The translations under genes were made by a program, and so were the position numbers. Source: Chiayiivirga flava (GTDB taxonomy: Bacteria; Pseudomonadota; Gammaproteobacteria; Xanthomonadales; Xanthomonadaceae). Taken from it: 64,000 nt of DNA. Of the stretch, positions 1 to 9,117 are shown piece after piece. Position 1 is the stretch's first letter. Every line of letters starts with the position of its first letter. The notes below the pieces were generated by a model, which saw only the letters and a program-made list of their open reading frames with translations, had not been told where the DNA came from and did no database searches. The DNA lies in NCBI RefSeq assembly GCF_014202825.1, contig NZ_JACHHP010000004.1, forward strand, positions 248,001 to 312,000, in the 5' to 3' direction.

Positions 1-29
1 GTTCGGGACGGCATCGTGCCCCGTCGGAA

Positions 30-1061
30 TCAGAGATCCTGGCGGTAGCGCACGTACGGCACGCGTGCCGTCGGATCCTCGAGCGCGGGCAATTCGGCCA
101 GCGGCCACTTGGACGGATCGTTCGTGCCCGAACCGATGAGGTTGCGCGCGCCGACCGACAGTTCCGCGCGCCACGGCGTGCGCCACGAGATGCCCAGATC
201 CAGGCCGGTCCAGCTCGCGTTCTGGTCCGGCAGCTCCAGCAGACGCCCGGTCAGCTGGCCGGTAATGCCGCGGTAGCCGACCCCGAACGAGACCGTGGCC
301 GCGTCCCAGCGCAGCGGCAGTCCGGTCGCGGCCGGAGTGAAGCGCTGCGTGGCGAGGCTGCCGCCGAGCGACATCCAGCGCTCCGGCCCGAAATTCAGCG
401 TGACCCCGCTGTAGGCCTGCTGCGCATCGAGCTGCGACCCGGCGAGGCGCGAGAACGGCGAGGCGCCGAGCCGTCCGGGACCGACCCACAGCCCGCCGAC
501 ATCGTCGGGCAGCGCTTCGGCAAACGAGGTGTCCAGCCAGGACAGGCCGAAGCTAAGATCCACCGCCCCGCCGGCGGAACGCCAGCCGCCGCCGAAACGC
601 AGTCCCGGGGTCGTGCCGCGCAGCAGCACGTCGCCGTCGCCGAGCGAGGCGAGCAGACAATCCTGGCCGAGGGTGCCGAGGGCGGCGGCGAGGCCGACAC
701 TGCCGTTGCACAGCAGGGCCATGCCGGCATCGGGATCGAACTGCAGCGCGGCCGTCGCATTGCTGCCGTCGCCGAGGTCGATCCGGGCGCCGAATCCGGG
801 GGCGGGCGCGGCATCGGCACGCAGCAGGCGATCGAGCGGGGTCAGGGCGCGTGCGGGGGTGTCGAGCAGCAGCAGCGCCTCCACCCGTCCGCTTTCGTTG
901 TTCCACACCGGCAGCACGCGCGCATCGGCATCGGCGCGGTCCGGACCACGCGGCGCGACGAGTTGCGGCAGATCGGCCGCGCCGGCCGCGCATGCCGCGC
1001 ACGACATCGCGAGCAACGCGACGGTACGCAGGCTGGCACGCAGGACGGGGCGGCGGAACAT
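30..1061 (-). CDS. Hypothetical secreted, probable outer-membrane beta-barrel protein
   Basis: The 343-residue product starts with a clear signal peptide (basic MFRRPVLRASLR, a hydrophobic stretch, then an AAGAA-type cleavage site near residue 26). The rest is Gly-, Leu- and Asp-rich with alternating polar and hydrophobic segments, as in beta-barrel proteins. The C-terminus (VPYVRYRQDL) has alternating aromatic residues but lacks the usual terminal Phe. I do not recognise a named family. The ATG at 1061 is preferred over upstream in-frame starts because it is the only one that gives a signal peptide, and a GGAG lies about 10 bases upstream of it. The gene is transcribed away from its neighbour and has its own candidate promoter at 1116-1145. 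Secretion is well supported; an outer-membrane location is an inference. Confidence 0.6.
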   Translation of the reverse strand: MFRRPVLRASLRTVALLAMSCAACAAGAADLPQLVAPRGPDRADADARVLPVWNNESGRVEALLLLDTPARALTPLDRLLRADAAPAPGFGARIDLGDGSNATAALQFDPDAGMALLCNGSVGLAAALGTLGQDCLLASLGDGDVLLRGTTPGLRFGGGWRSAGGAVDLSFGLSWLDTSFAEALPDDVGGLWVGPGRLGASPFSRLAGSQLDAQQAYSGVTLNFGPERWMSLGGSLATQRFTPAATGLPLRWDAATVSFGVGYRGITGQLTGRLLELPDQNASWTGLDLGISWRTPWRAELSVGARNLIGSGTNDPSKWPLAELPALEDPTARVPYVRYRQDL

Positions 1062-1115
1062 CGCGCTCTGACTCCGGGTTGGAAGGGAAGTTCCGGGGCA
1101 CGGAACCACGCCTGC

Positions 1116-1145
1116 ATTGTGCCAGATTTTATGTTTGCTTAACAA
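1116..1145 (-). promoter_or_regulatory. Candidate sigma-70 promoter for the outer-membrane-like gene
   Basis: On the minus strand TTGTTA (1140-1145) is followed after 18 bases by CACAAT (1116-1121), about 55 bases upstream of the start codon at 1061. The flanking DNA is unusually AT-rich for this window. This is judged by eye only; the remaining intergenic DNA to 1438 shows nothing else I can assign. Confidence 0.45.
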
Positions 1146-1438
1146 TTGTTTTTTGCCCGGAAATGGCGTGTTTTCGCCGCTTTTGTCCATGCAGATCGCA
1201 GCCTTCCGCAGCGGCCGGGCGCACCCTCGCGCCGTCCGGTCCGGGACGCGCGGGCGGGCACAAGCGTCGCAGCGGCGTGGACATCGCCCCCCGGCGCCAC
1301 CCAGACTAGCGCCCGCACCGGCATGGCGTCGGCGCATGGGGTGTACGCGCGGCCCGGGGAGGGGCAGCGCGGCGTCATGACAGGGTCCGCGCCGAGCCCG
1401 CGATACGCGCTCGGCCGAGGAGAAGCGAAGCGATCGCC

Positions 1439-4402
1439 GTGATCGAAGCCGTTCCATCCGACAGTGCGCGTTCGCCGCTCGGCGATGTCAGCCGTGCCGA
1501 GCTGCTGCTGTCCGGCAACACCGCGCAGGCACTGCTGGACTCGCTGGCGAGCTGGGCGCGCCTGCGCTTTGCCCTGGACGACCATGCCATCTATGCGGTC
1601 GACGGCGAGCGGGTTCGTCTCCTGGCATCGTGCGGGAGCGTCGCCGCAGCGGACACCGAAGCGCTTGCGTCGCGCGTCCGTGCCACGGCCACGCCGCAGA
1701 CCGACGGCATCCGCCACGCCTGGCCGCTGCGCGACCAGAACACGCTTCTCGGCGTGTATTGCGCCGTCGTGCCCCGCGGCAGCATCGCGGATGCGGACAC
1801 CGAGTCCGACGCCCGGATCGGCCTTGCGCATGCTGCCCGCCTGCTTGCGCAGCGCCTGCCTGCCGCGCTGGAGCTCGAGCGCCTGCATCGTGCGGTGGCA
1901 CAGCTGGCGGAAGCCGAACGCCTGCAGCGCGCGCTGTACGCCATTGCCGAACTCGCCAGCGGCGAGCGCGACATGGGCGAGGTGCTGTCGGCGATCCACG
2001 GCATCGTCGCCGGCCTGATGTACGCCGAGAATTTCTACATCGCGCTGCACGACCGCGTGCACGAAACCCTCACCTTCCCGTACTTCCGCGACGTGGCCGA
2101 TCGCGAGCCGCCGGCGCCCGGGGAGGTGTTCCCGATGCCGGCGCAGCACGGCTCGCTCACCGCCCACGTCATCCTCACCGGCCAGACCCTGCTCGGACCG
2201 TCGCCCGAGCTGCTGCGGATGCACGGCCTGCACCAGGGCGGCTTCGGACCGCAGAGCGCGGACTGGCTCGGCGTGCCGCTGATGAACGGCGGCGAGGTCA
2301 TCGGCGCGGTGGTGGTGCAGAGCTACGACGAGGCGCGCCGCTACAGCGAGCAGGATCGCGCGCTGCTGACCTTCGTCGCGCAGCACATCGCCACCGCGCT
2401 CGAGCGCGTGCGTGCGCACGACGAGCTGGAGCGCCGCGTCAAGCTGCGCACCGACGAGCTCAACGAAGCCAACACCGCATTGCGCGCCGAGATCGAGGAG
2501 CGCCAGCGCGCCGAACGCCTGCAGGCGGCGCTGTTCCGCATTGCCGAGCTCGGCTCCGTCGGAGGCAGCCTCGAACAGTTCTACGCGCCGGTGCACGCGG
2601 TCGTCGGCGAGCTGCTGTACGCCGGCAATTTCTACATCGCGCTGTTGTCCGACGACGGAAAGCAGCTCGACTTCCCGTATTCGGTGGACGAACACGACCG
2701 CGCGCGCGAATCGCGCCAGCTCGGCCGCGGCCTGACCGAATACGTGCTGCGCTCCAAGCGCGCGCTGCTGGCCGACCGCGCCACCATCGCGCAGCTCGAA
2801 GCGGCCGGCGAAGTGCTCAGCCACGGCGCGCTCGCGGTGTTCTGGATGGGGGTGCCGCTGATCTGCGACGACCACGCCGTCGGCGTGCTAGCGGTGCAGA
2901 GCTACGACACCCACCACCGCTACAGCGAGCGCGACCAGGAGCTGCTGCTGTTCGTCTCCTACCACATCGCCAACGCGCTGCAGCGCAAGCGCGCGGCCGA
3001 ATCGCTGCGGCTCGCCAATGCCGACCTGGAGCAGCGCGTGGTGGAGCGCACCGAGGCGCTGTTCGAGGCCAACCGCGTGCTGCGCGAGCAGATCGGCGAA
3101 CGCGAGCGCGCCGAGGAAAAGCTGCGCTACGCCGCATTGCACGACACGCTCACCGGCCTGCCCAACCGCAGCCTCCTGCTGGCGCGCATGAACGAGGCGC
3201 TGCGCCTGTACCGGCGCGAGCCGGGGCGCCAGTTCGCGGTGCTGTTCCTGGATCTGGACCGGTTCAAGGTGGTGAACGATTCGGTCGGCCACCTGGTCGG
3301 CGACGAACTGCTCAAGGAAGCCGGCGCCCGCATCCGCGGCCGCCTGCCGCCGCATGCGACGCTGGCGCGTCTGGGCGGCGACGAATTCGCGGTGCTGCTT
3401 GCCATCGAGCGGAGCGCCGATGCCGAGGCGGTGGCCGGCGACATCATCCGCGCGATGGAAGATCCGATCCGCGCCGGCGGCAAGGATCTGTACAGCTCCA
3501 CCAGCATCGGCATCGCCTACGCGCAGGCACACTACGACACCGCGGAAGAACTGCTGCGCGACGCGGATGTCGCCCTGTACCGTGCGAAGGGCAACGGCCG
3601 CCGCCGCTTCGAGGTGTTCGACGAGCACCTGCGGCGGCAGGCGCTGCGCCAGCTCGAAATGGAAGGCAACCTGCGCCGCGCCCTGGTGCGGCATGAATTC
3701 GAGCCGGTGTTCCAGCCGATCGTCCGCCTCGGCGACCGCCACATCGTCGGCTACGAAACCCTGCTGCGCTGGCGGCATCCGCGCTACGGCCTTGCCGAGC
3801 CGGCCGACTTCCTGGCCCAGGCCGAGGAGTCGGGCCTGGCCGAGGCGATCGACTGGCAAGTGTACGAATCGGCGTTCGCGCAGGCCGGGGCGCTGCTCGG
3901 TGCCGATGCGTACATCGGGATCAATGTCGGCGCGCGGCACCTGCGCTCGGCCAGCTTCGTCGACGAACTGCTGCGCCAGCTCGACCGCTACGCCCTGACC
4001 CCGAGCCAGCTGCGCATCGAAGTCACCGAGCGCGCGCTGCTCGAAGATCCGGAACAGGTGCGCGCGGTGATGACGCGCCTCGGCGGGCTCGGCGTGCGCC
4101 TGGCGCTGGACGACTTCGGCACGGGCTATTCGTCGCTGAGCTACCTGCACCAGTTCCCGCTGCACGCGCTCAAGATCGACCGCTCTTTCGTCCATCCGCT
4201 CGACACGCAGACGCCCGGCAACAGCACCACGGTGCTGCGCGCGATCCATGCGCTGGGCAAGTCGCTCGGCCTCGAAATCATCGCCGAAGGCATCGAAACG
4301 CCGGCGCAGCTGGCGGTGCTGGAGAAACTCGGCTGCGAGTACGGCCAGGGGTTCCTGCTTGCGCGCCCGGCGTCGGCACAGGCGCTGCGCGGAATCGCCT
4401 GA
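1439..4402 (+). CDS. GAF-GAF-GGDEF-EAL cyclic-di-GMP signalling protein
   Basis: This 987-residue cytoplasmic protein has no signal peptide or membrane helix. Two related GAF-type sensor repeats (about 160-330 and 355-520, both containing NFYIAL) are joined by charged coiled-coil linkers. They are followed by a GGDEF domain with an intact GGDEF signature at 646-650 and an EAL domain from about 745. The EAL signature reads ETLLR (E773). The other EAL landmarks are present: EVTER, LDDFGTGYSSL, LKIDRSF, AEGIE and GQGFL. The product could therefore both make and break c-di-GMP. The RxxD inhibitory site expected five residues before GGDEF is absent (PPHA is there). The start is GTG, with GAGGAG about 15 bases upstream. 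The 3' end lies 9 bases from the convergent Hsp33 gene. Confidence 0.93.
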   Translation: MIEAVPSDSARSPLGDVSRAELLLSGNTAQALLDSLASWARLRFALDDHAIYAVDGERVRLLASCGSVAAADTEALASRVRATATPQTDGIRHAWPLRDQNTLLGVYCAVVPRGSIADADTESDARIGLAHAARLLAQRLPAALELERLHRAVAQLAEAERLQRALYAIAELASGERDMGEVLSAIHGIVAGLMYAENFYIALHDRVHETLTFPYFRDVADREPPAPGEVFPMPAQHGSLTAHVILTGQTLLGPSPELLRMHGLHQGGFGPQSADWLGVPLMNGGEVIGAVVVQSYDEARRYSEQDRALLTFVAQHIATALERVRAHDELERRVKLRTDELNEANTALRAEIEERQRAERLQAALFRIAELGSVGGSLEQFYAPVHAVVGELLYAGNFYIALLSDDGKQLDFPYSVDEHDRARESRQLGRGLTEYVLRSKRALLADRATIAQLEAAGEVLSHGALAVFWMGVPLICDDHAVGVLAVQSYDTHHRYSERDQELLLFVSYHIANALQRKRAAESLRLANADLEQRVVERTEALFEANRVLREQIGERERAEEKLRYAALHDTLTGLPNRSLLLARMNEALRLYRREPGRQFAVLFLDLDRFKVVNDSVGHLVGDELLKEAGARIRGRLPPHATLARLGGDEFAVLLAIERSADAEAVAGDIIRAMEDPIRAGGKDLYSSTSIGIAYAQAHYDTAEELLRDADVALYRAKGNGRRRFEVFDEHLRRQALRQLEMEGNLRRALVRHEFEPVFQPIVRLGDRHIVGYETLLRWRHPRYGLAEPADFLAQAEESGLAEAIDWQVYESAFAQAGALLGADAYIGINVGARHLRSASFVDELLRQLDRYALTPSQLRIEVTERALLEDPEQVRAVMTRLGGLGVRLALDDFGTGYSSLSYLHQFPLHALKIDRSFVHPLDTQTPGNSTTVLRAIHALGKSLGLEIIAEGIETPAQLAVLEKLGCEYGQGFLLARPASAQALRGIA

Positions 4403-4411
4403 GGTCGCGCG

Positions 4412-5314
4412 TCACTGCGGTGTCGAGGACCCCGCCGCGGCGCCGCCGCCGGCAAACAGCTGGCTGATGTCGACCCGGTCGAACCGGTAGCGGCGGTTGC
4501 AGAACTCGCAGGTGATCTCCGCCGCGTCGCCCTGGATCGCGGCGACGGCTTCGGCCTCGCCCAGACCGATCAGCACGCGTCCCACGCGTTCGCGCGAGCA
4601 GGTGCATTGGAATTGCAGCGGCTGCTCGCCGAGCACGCGCACGCCGTCCTCGTGGAACAGCCGGTACAGCAGCGTCGCCGGATCGGTGTCGCGCAATTCC
4701 TGTGGCGTGAGCGTCTCGAGCAGTGCCTGCACGCGGTTCCAGTGGTCCGGATCGGCGTCGGCGCCGGGCAGCGTCTGCAGCAGGATTCCCGCCGCGGTGC
4801 CGCCGGCCACGCTGAACAGCATGCGGGTGGGCAGCTGTTCGGATTGCGAGAAATACTGCTCGAATGCGTCGGCGAGCGATTCCGCGTCCAGTCCCACCAG
4901 TCCCTGGTAGCGCGTCGGTTCGCGTTGGCCGGGTGTCGGCGATTCGAGCGTGATCGCGAGCAGGCCGCCTTCGCCCACCGAATGCAGCGTGAGCGGTTCG
5001 GGCAGCGGTGCCTCCCAGTGCGCGATGCCGCGCAGCAGACCCGGTGCGCGGTATTCGGCAAACAGCGTGCGCAAGGCCTGGCGGCCCTTGAACTGGACCG
5101 ACACCGTGCCCTCGATCTTGGTGTGCCCGCCGAACAGGCTTGCGGCCACGGCGGTCTCGCCCAGCAGCGTCGCGATCGCGGACGGATACGGCGCCGCATC
5201 GCGAATCGCTTCCCAGCTCTCGTTGAGCCGCACGAGCACGCCGCGCACGCCGGCGCCTTCGATCAGGAACCGGTGCAGCACGTCCGTCAAGCGCAACGGG
5301 TGTGGGTTCGACAT
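4412..5314 (-). CDS. hslO: Hsp33 redox-regulated chaperone
   Basis: This 300-residue protein matches Hsp33, a cytoplasmic holdase activated by oxidative unfolding. The C-terminal zinc switch is complete: CTC (C237, C239) and CEFC (C269, C272). The N-terminal domain carries typical Hsp33 segments such as RGVLVRLNESW and GRQALRTLFAEY, and its length is normal for the family. The C-terminus adds a short Gly/Ala-rich tail. It is convergent with the c-di-GMP gene and transcribed away from the DUF4440-like gene, so it is probably monocistronic. Confidence 0.97.
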   Translation of the reverse strand: MSNPHPLRLTDVLHRFLIEGAGVRGVLVRLNESWEAIRDAAPYPSAIATLLGETAVAASLFGGHTKIEGTVSVQFKGRQALRTLFAEYRAPGLLRGIAHWEAPLPEPLTLHSVGEGGLLAITLESPTPGQREPTRYQGLVGLDAESLADAFEQYFSQSEQLPTRMLFSVAGGTAAGILLQTLPGADADPDHWNRVQALLETLTPQELRDTDPATLLYRLFHEDGVRVLGEQPLQFQCTCSRERVGRVLIGLGEAEAVAAIQGDAAEITCEFCNRRYRFDRVDISQLFAGGGAAAGSSTPQ

Positions 5315-5397
5315 AAGCTATCGGCACGGGGCGGACTCCGGATCATGGTGTCAGGCTTCGCCCCGTTCAAGCCGAACTGCGAAACCGGGAATCGACG

Positions 5398-6258
5398 ATG
5401 CGAATGCTGGCGATGGGAACCGTGGCGCTGCTGCTGGCCTGCGGCGTGCAGGCGAAGGACTCCGCGTACGACGCGGTGGTGGCGGCCGAGCGCGCGTTCG
5501 CGGCCGACGCCCAGGCACGCGGGGTGAATGCGGCGTTCCTCGCCGCAGCGGGCGAGCACGGCGTGGTCTTCCGCCCCGGGCCGTTGCGCGTGGCCGACGC
5601 CTACGCCAAGGCGCCACCGGCCGCGTTCAACATCGCGTGGGGGCCCGCGGCGGCCGAGGTCGCGCCGTCCGGCGATCTGGGTTACACGTACGGTCCCTAC
5701 GAAGTGACGCTCGCGGACGGCAAGTCCGCAGGATTCGGCCACTACTTCACGGTCTGGGAGCGCGACGGCGACGGTGCGTTCCACTTCCGCAGCGACATCG
5801 GCATTTCGCACGCGCCGGTGCCGCTGGCCGGCGATGCGGTCGTGCGCCGCGGCAGCCGCGCCGAGGGCGCGCGTGCGCTCGCCAGGCGCGAACGCGACGC
5901 ACGTCTGGCCGCGCTGCGCGAGCTCGACAGCGGCCTGCTGCCGCGCCTGCGGCGCGAATCGCCCGCGGCGGTCTACGCCAGCGTCGCCGCCGACGACCTG
6001 GTGCTGCTGCGCGACGGCTCGTTGCCTCTTGCAGCACCGTTCGACGACGCCGTGCTCGCCGCCACCGACCTCGGCGACGCCACGCTCATGACCGCCGCCG
6101 AACGCATCTCGGCCGACGGCACGCTCGCCACCACGTATGCGTCGCCGGCCGAGGGGCGCGGCCCGGCGTGGGTGCGCGTGTGGCGGCGCAGCGGCGACAC
6201 CTGGCAGCTCGCGGTCGATCTCACGCTGCCGCCGCCGCCCGAACCCGCCGACGGATGA
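5398..6258 (+). CDS. Secreted DUF4440/SnoaL-like protein
   Basis: The 286-residue product has a short signal peptide (MRMLAMGTVALLLACGVQA, cleaved before KDSAYD). Residues 24-135 have the pattern of a DUF4440/SnoaL-like alpha+beta fold: an N-terminal helix rich in AERAFAADA, followed by beta segments with YTYGPYEV and HYFTVWERDGDGAFHF. The last 60 residues (ERISADGTLATTYAS to TWQLAVDLTLPP) look like a second copy of the same fold. No catalytic residues can be named. A GGGA lies upstream of the ATG. Its stop overlaps the start of mtgA in an ATGA, so the two genes are probably translationally coupled and the protein may act in the cell envelope. Confidence 0.75.
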   Translation: MRMLAMGTVALLLACGVQAKDSAYDAVVAAERAFAADAQARGVNAAFLAAAGEHGVVFRPGPLRVADAYAKAPPAAFNIAWGPAAAEVAPSGDLGYTYGPYEVTLADGKSAGFGHYFTVWERDGDGAFHFRSDIGISHAPVPLAGDAVVRRGSRAEGARALARRERDARLAALRELDSGLLPRLRRESPAAVYASVAADDLVLLRDGSLPLAAPFDDAVLAATDLGDATLMTAAERISADGTLATTYASPAEGRGPAWVRVWRRSGDTWQLAVDLTLPPPPEPADG

Positions 6259-6968
6259 TTCCGACGCCGCGCCCGAAGCCGCGCTGGTTCCGCCGCCTCG
6301 TGCTCGCGGCGCTGGCGCTGCTCGTGCTGAGCGCGCTGCCGGTCCTGCTGTGGCGCTTCGTCGATCCGCCCACGAGCGCGTTCATGCTCGCGCGCCAGAT
6401 CCAGGCACGCGACGAGGACGACTTCGTTTTGCGCCAGACCTGGGTCGCGTTCGACGCGGTGTCGCCGACGCTGCCGGTGGCGCTGGTGGCGGCGGAAGAC
6501 CAGAAATTTCCGATGCACGGCGGCTTCGACGTGGACGCCATCCGCAGCGTCATCGATCAGCGCGAGGCCGGCGAAGCGTCGCGCGGCGCCAGCACCATCA
6601 GCCAGCAGGTCGCGAAGAACCTCTTTCTCTGGAGCGGGCGCAGCTGGGTGCGCAAGGGGCTGGAGGCGTACTACACCGTGCTGATCGAGCTGGCATGGCC
6701 GAAGCGCCGGATCCTGGAGGTGTACGTCAACATCGTCGAGTTCGGCGACGGCGTCTACGGCGCGGAAGCTGCCGCGCAGCACTTCTTCGGCAAATCCGCC
6801 GCGCAGCTGGATGCGTCCGAAAGCGCGCTGCTCGCCGCCGTGCTGCCCAATCCCAAGGTGCTGCGCGTCGACCGGCCGAGCGCGTACGTGCTGCGGCGGC
6901 AGCGCTGGGTCGCGCGCCAGGTGCGCCAGCTCGGCGGCCCGGCACATCTGCGCGACTGCTGCGGCTGA
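6255..6968 (+). CDS. mtgA: Monofunctional peptidoglycan glycosyltransferase
   Basis: This 237-residue protein polymerises lipid II into glycan strands at the inner membrane. One N-terminal membrane helix (about 15-37, LVLAALALLVLSALPVLL) is followed by a GT51 domain. The domain has the family motifs: AAEDQKF with the catalytic Glu, GASTISQQVAKNLFLW, RKGLEAYYTVLIE, KRRILEVYVNIVEFGDGVYGAE and AAQHFFGK. Its size is typical of MtgA and there is no transpeptidase domain. The ATG at 6255 overlaps the previous stop codon, so translation probably depends on the upstream secreted protein. An arrangement with an upstream DUF4440-like gene is not one I recognise as standard. Confidence 0.96.
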   Translation: MIPTPRPKPRWFRRLVLAALALLVLSALPVLLWRFVDPPTSAFMLARQIQARDEDDFVLRQTWVAFDAVSPTLPVALVAAEDQKFPMHGGFDVDAIRSVIDQREAGEASRGASTISQQVAKNLFLWSGRSWVRKGLEAYYTVLIELAWPKRRILEVYVNIVEFGDGVYGAEAAAQHFFGKSAAQLDASESALLAAVLPNPKVLRVDRPSAYVLRRQRWVARQVRQLGGPAHLRDCCG

Positions 6969-7041
6969 CCGCCGGCCCGCGTGCCGCCACATCGTCGTGC
7001 CGCCGATGCCTTAGCATGCACGCTTTCCCGGAGACAGACGC

Positions 7042-8037
7042 ATGCCCGAGCGCGCTTCGCTGACCGTCGTGGTGCCGGCCTACAACGAGGCCGCGGTGCT
7101 GGAGGAATTCCATGCGCGCCTTGCCGGCGTGCTCGACGCGCTCGACGTGGACGGCCGCGTGCTCTACATCGACGACGGCAGCCGCGACGCGACCTGGGCG
7201 CTGATCGAGCATCTCGCCGCGCGCGACGCGCGCGTCACCGGGCTGAAACTTGCGCGTAACTTCGGCAAGGAACTCGCGCTCACCGCCGGCCTCGACCACG
7301 TCGACGCCGATGCCGCGCTCATCATCGACGCCGACCTGCAGGATCCGCCCGAGCTGATCCCCGACTTCGTCGCGAGATGGCGCGAGGGCTTCGACGTGGT
7401 CTACGGCCAGCGCCTGCAACGCGACGGTGAAACCTGGCTCAAGAAGGCCACCGCCGCGGGCTTCTACCGCGTGATGCAGCGCCTGTCGTCGACGCAGATT
7501 CCCGCCGACACCGGCGATTTCCGCCTCATGTCGCGGCGCGCGCTCGACGCGCTGCACGGCCTGCGCGAACGCCATCGCTTCATGAAAGGCCTGTTCGCTT
7601 GGGTCGGCTTCCGCCAGGTGGCGCTGGCGTACCGGCGCGACGCGCGCGCCGCCGGCACCAGCAAGTTCAACTACTGGAAGCTGTGGAATTTCGCGATCGA
7701 GGGCATCACCTCGTTCTCGACCGCACCGCTGCGCATCGCCACCTACGTCGGCCTGCTGACGGCGTTCGGCGCGTTCGTGTTCGCCGCGTGGATCGTCGCC
7801 AAGACGCTGCTGTGGGGCGAGCCCGTGGCCGGCTACCCGACCATCATGACCGCGATCCTGTTCCTCGGCGGCGCGCAGCTGATGGCCCTGGGCGTCATCG
7901 GCGAATATCTCGGGCGGCTCTACATGGAATCGAAGGCGCGGCCGCTGTACCTGATCGACACGTTGATCGGCGCGCGGCCCGCGTGCGCCGCACCGCAAAC
8001 CTTGCGCCCCGACGTCAGCGGACTATCATCGCGCTGA
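7042..8037 (+). CDS. GT2 glycosyltransferase, DPM1/GtrB-like
   Basis: The 331-residue product is a family 2 glycosyltransferase of the dolichyl/undecaprenyl-phosphate sugar synthase type. The catalytic domain (1-215) has VVVPAYNE, the acidic metal-binding stretch IDADLQDPPE and the TGDFRLMSRRALDAL segment. Two C-terminal membrane helices (about 238-262 and 274-296) anchor it, as in GtrB/YfdH. Such enzymes load a sugar onto the lipid carrier for later transfer at the outer face of the membrane. The sugar cannot be read from sequence, and there is no adjacent flippase or acceptor transferase. A GGAGA Shine-Dalgarno sequence precedes the ATG. Confidence 0.93.
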   Translation: MPERASLTVVVPAYNEAAVLEEFHARLAGVLDALDVDGRVLYIDDGSRDATWALIEHLAARDARVTGLKLARNFGKELALTAGLDHVDADAALIIDADLQDPPELIPDFVARWREGFDVVYGQRLQRDGETWLKKATAAGFYRVMQRLSSTQIPADTGDFRLMSRRALDALHGLRERHRFMKGLFAWVGFRQVALAYRRDARAAGTSKFNYWKLWNFAIEGITSFSTAPLRIATYVGLLTAFGAFVFAAWIVAKTLLWGEPVAGYPTIMTAILFLGGAQLMALGVIGEYLGRLYMESKARPLYLIDTLIGARPACAAPQTLRPDVSGLSSR

Positions 8038-8070
8038 GGCAGCGTCGCCCGGCACTTCGCGGAGACCGTC

Positions 8071-8517
8071 ATGCGCAGCGTGAAACAACTGCTCGAAGGC
8101 AAGGCGTCCGGCGCGGCCTCGCCGGCGGTCATCGCCGTCGACGTCGACGATCCCGTTCTCGCCGCGATCCAGTCGATGGCCGACCACCACATCGGTGCGG
8201 TGCTCGTGCTGCGCGGCGGCGAACTCGCCGGCATCCTGTCCGAGCGCGACTATGCGCGCAAGGTGATCCTCAAGGGCCGCGCTTCCGCCGGTACCGCGGC
8301 GCGCGACATCATGTCCAGCCCGGTCGTCACCGTCGCGCCGGACGACACGCTCGACCACTGCATGCGCCTGATGACCGAGCGGCGCATCCGCCATCTGCCG
8401 GTGCTCGACGGCGGCGCCGTCGTCGGCGTGCTGTCGATCGGCGACCTGGTCAAGGCCGTCATCGAGGAACAGCAGCAGGAGATCGCCCAGCTGCAGCACT
8501 ACATCGTGTCCGGATGA
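8071..8517 (+). CDS. CBS-pair domain protein
   Basis: This 148-residue cytoplasmic protein consists of two CBS motifs and little else. CBS1 covers about 20-75 (MADHHIGAVLVLRGGELAGILSERD) and CBS2 about 80-135 (MTERRIRHLPVLDGGAVVGVLSIGDLV), followed by a short C-terminal helix. Stand-alone CBS pairs bind adenosyl ligands and act as energy sensors; the ligand and the partner are unknown here. It follows the glycosyltransferase gene by 33 bases and may be co-transcribed with it. Confidence 0.93.
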   Translation: MRSVKQLLEGKASGAASPAVIAVDVDDPVLAAIQSMADHHIGAVLVLRGGELAGILSERDYARKVILKGRASAGTAARDIMSSPVVTVAPDDTLDHCMRLMTERRIRHLPVLDGGAVVGVLSIGDLVKAVIEEQQQEIAQLQHYIVSG

Positions 8518-8559
8518 CGGCAGCGGCGGCCTTGTGCGGCGGGGTCGCGTTCAGGAATA

Positions 8560-9117
8560 GTGCGCCTCCTGCCGTCCGAAGCTGAACCCGTGCCCGATCC
8601 CGGCGTCCGCCTGAACCAGCTGCTGGACCGATTCACCGCTCGCGTGCGGGCGCAAATCGAGTCCAACCGATTGTTTCAGCACGGAATCGAAGTCGACGAC
8701 GTGGTCCAGGAGGTGCGCATACGCCTGTGGAAGGCCCTGGAGCGCGACCCAAACGCCGATTTCCCTGCGTCTTATATCCAGAAGGTCGTGGCGACCACGG
8801 TGGTGGATTCGATCCGGCGCGCTCAGGTGCGTGCCGCCGAACCCATGCCGGATGCGGAGGATGGCGCGGCGGAGTTTCCCGACCGCGCGCCCGAACCCGA
8901 TCATGCCGCGGTCGACGCGCAGCAGGTGGCCCACGTTGCGGCATGCATCGCCCAGCTCAGTCCCCGCCGGCGCCGACCGTTGCAGCTGTACCTGCAGGGC
9001 TTCCAGCTGCAGGAGATCGCCGACCTCAGCGGCCTCACGCTGGACGCAGCCCGCAAGCTGGTCTACCGGGGCCTGGACGAAGTGAAGGAGCGCCTGCGCG
9101 CGCTCGGAATGGAATGA
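8560..9117 (+). CDS. Sigma-70 family (ECF-like) sigma factor
   Basis: The 185-residue product has a region 2 (about 15-95) containing DDVVQEVRIRLWKAL and PASYIQKVVATTVVDSIRRAQ. A linker follows, then a region 4 helix-turn-helix (about 125-180) with ISPRRRRP-like residues, LQEIADLSGLTLDAARKLVYRGLDEVKERL. There is no region 1 or 3. The GTG at 8560 has AGGA close upstream; a second GTG at 8590 is possible. The next gene begins in an ATGA overlap with this stop, as expected for a sigma/anti-sigma pair. Target promoters are unknown. Confidence 0.88.
   Translation: MRLLPSEAEPVPDPGVRLNQLLDRFTARVRAQIESNRLFQHGIEVDDVVQEVRIRLWKALERDPNADFPASYIQKVVATTVVDSIRRAQVRAAEPMPDAEDGAAEFPDRAPEPDHAAVDAQQVAHVAACIAQLSPRRRRPLQLYLQGFQLQEIADLSGLTLDAARKLVYRGLDEVKERLRALGME

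Noticed and set aside
1139-2875. 578-residue antisense frame over the c-di-GMP gene
   Set aside because: It lies opposite the GAF domains and has shadow composition; no motif was found.
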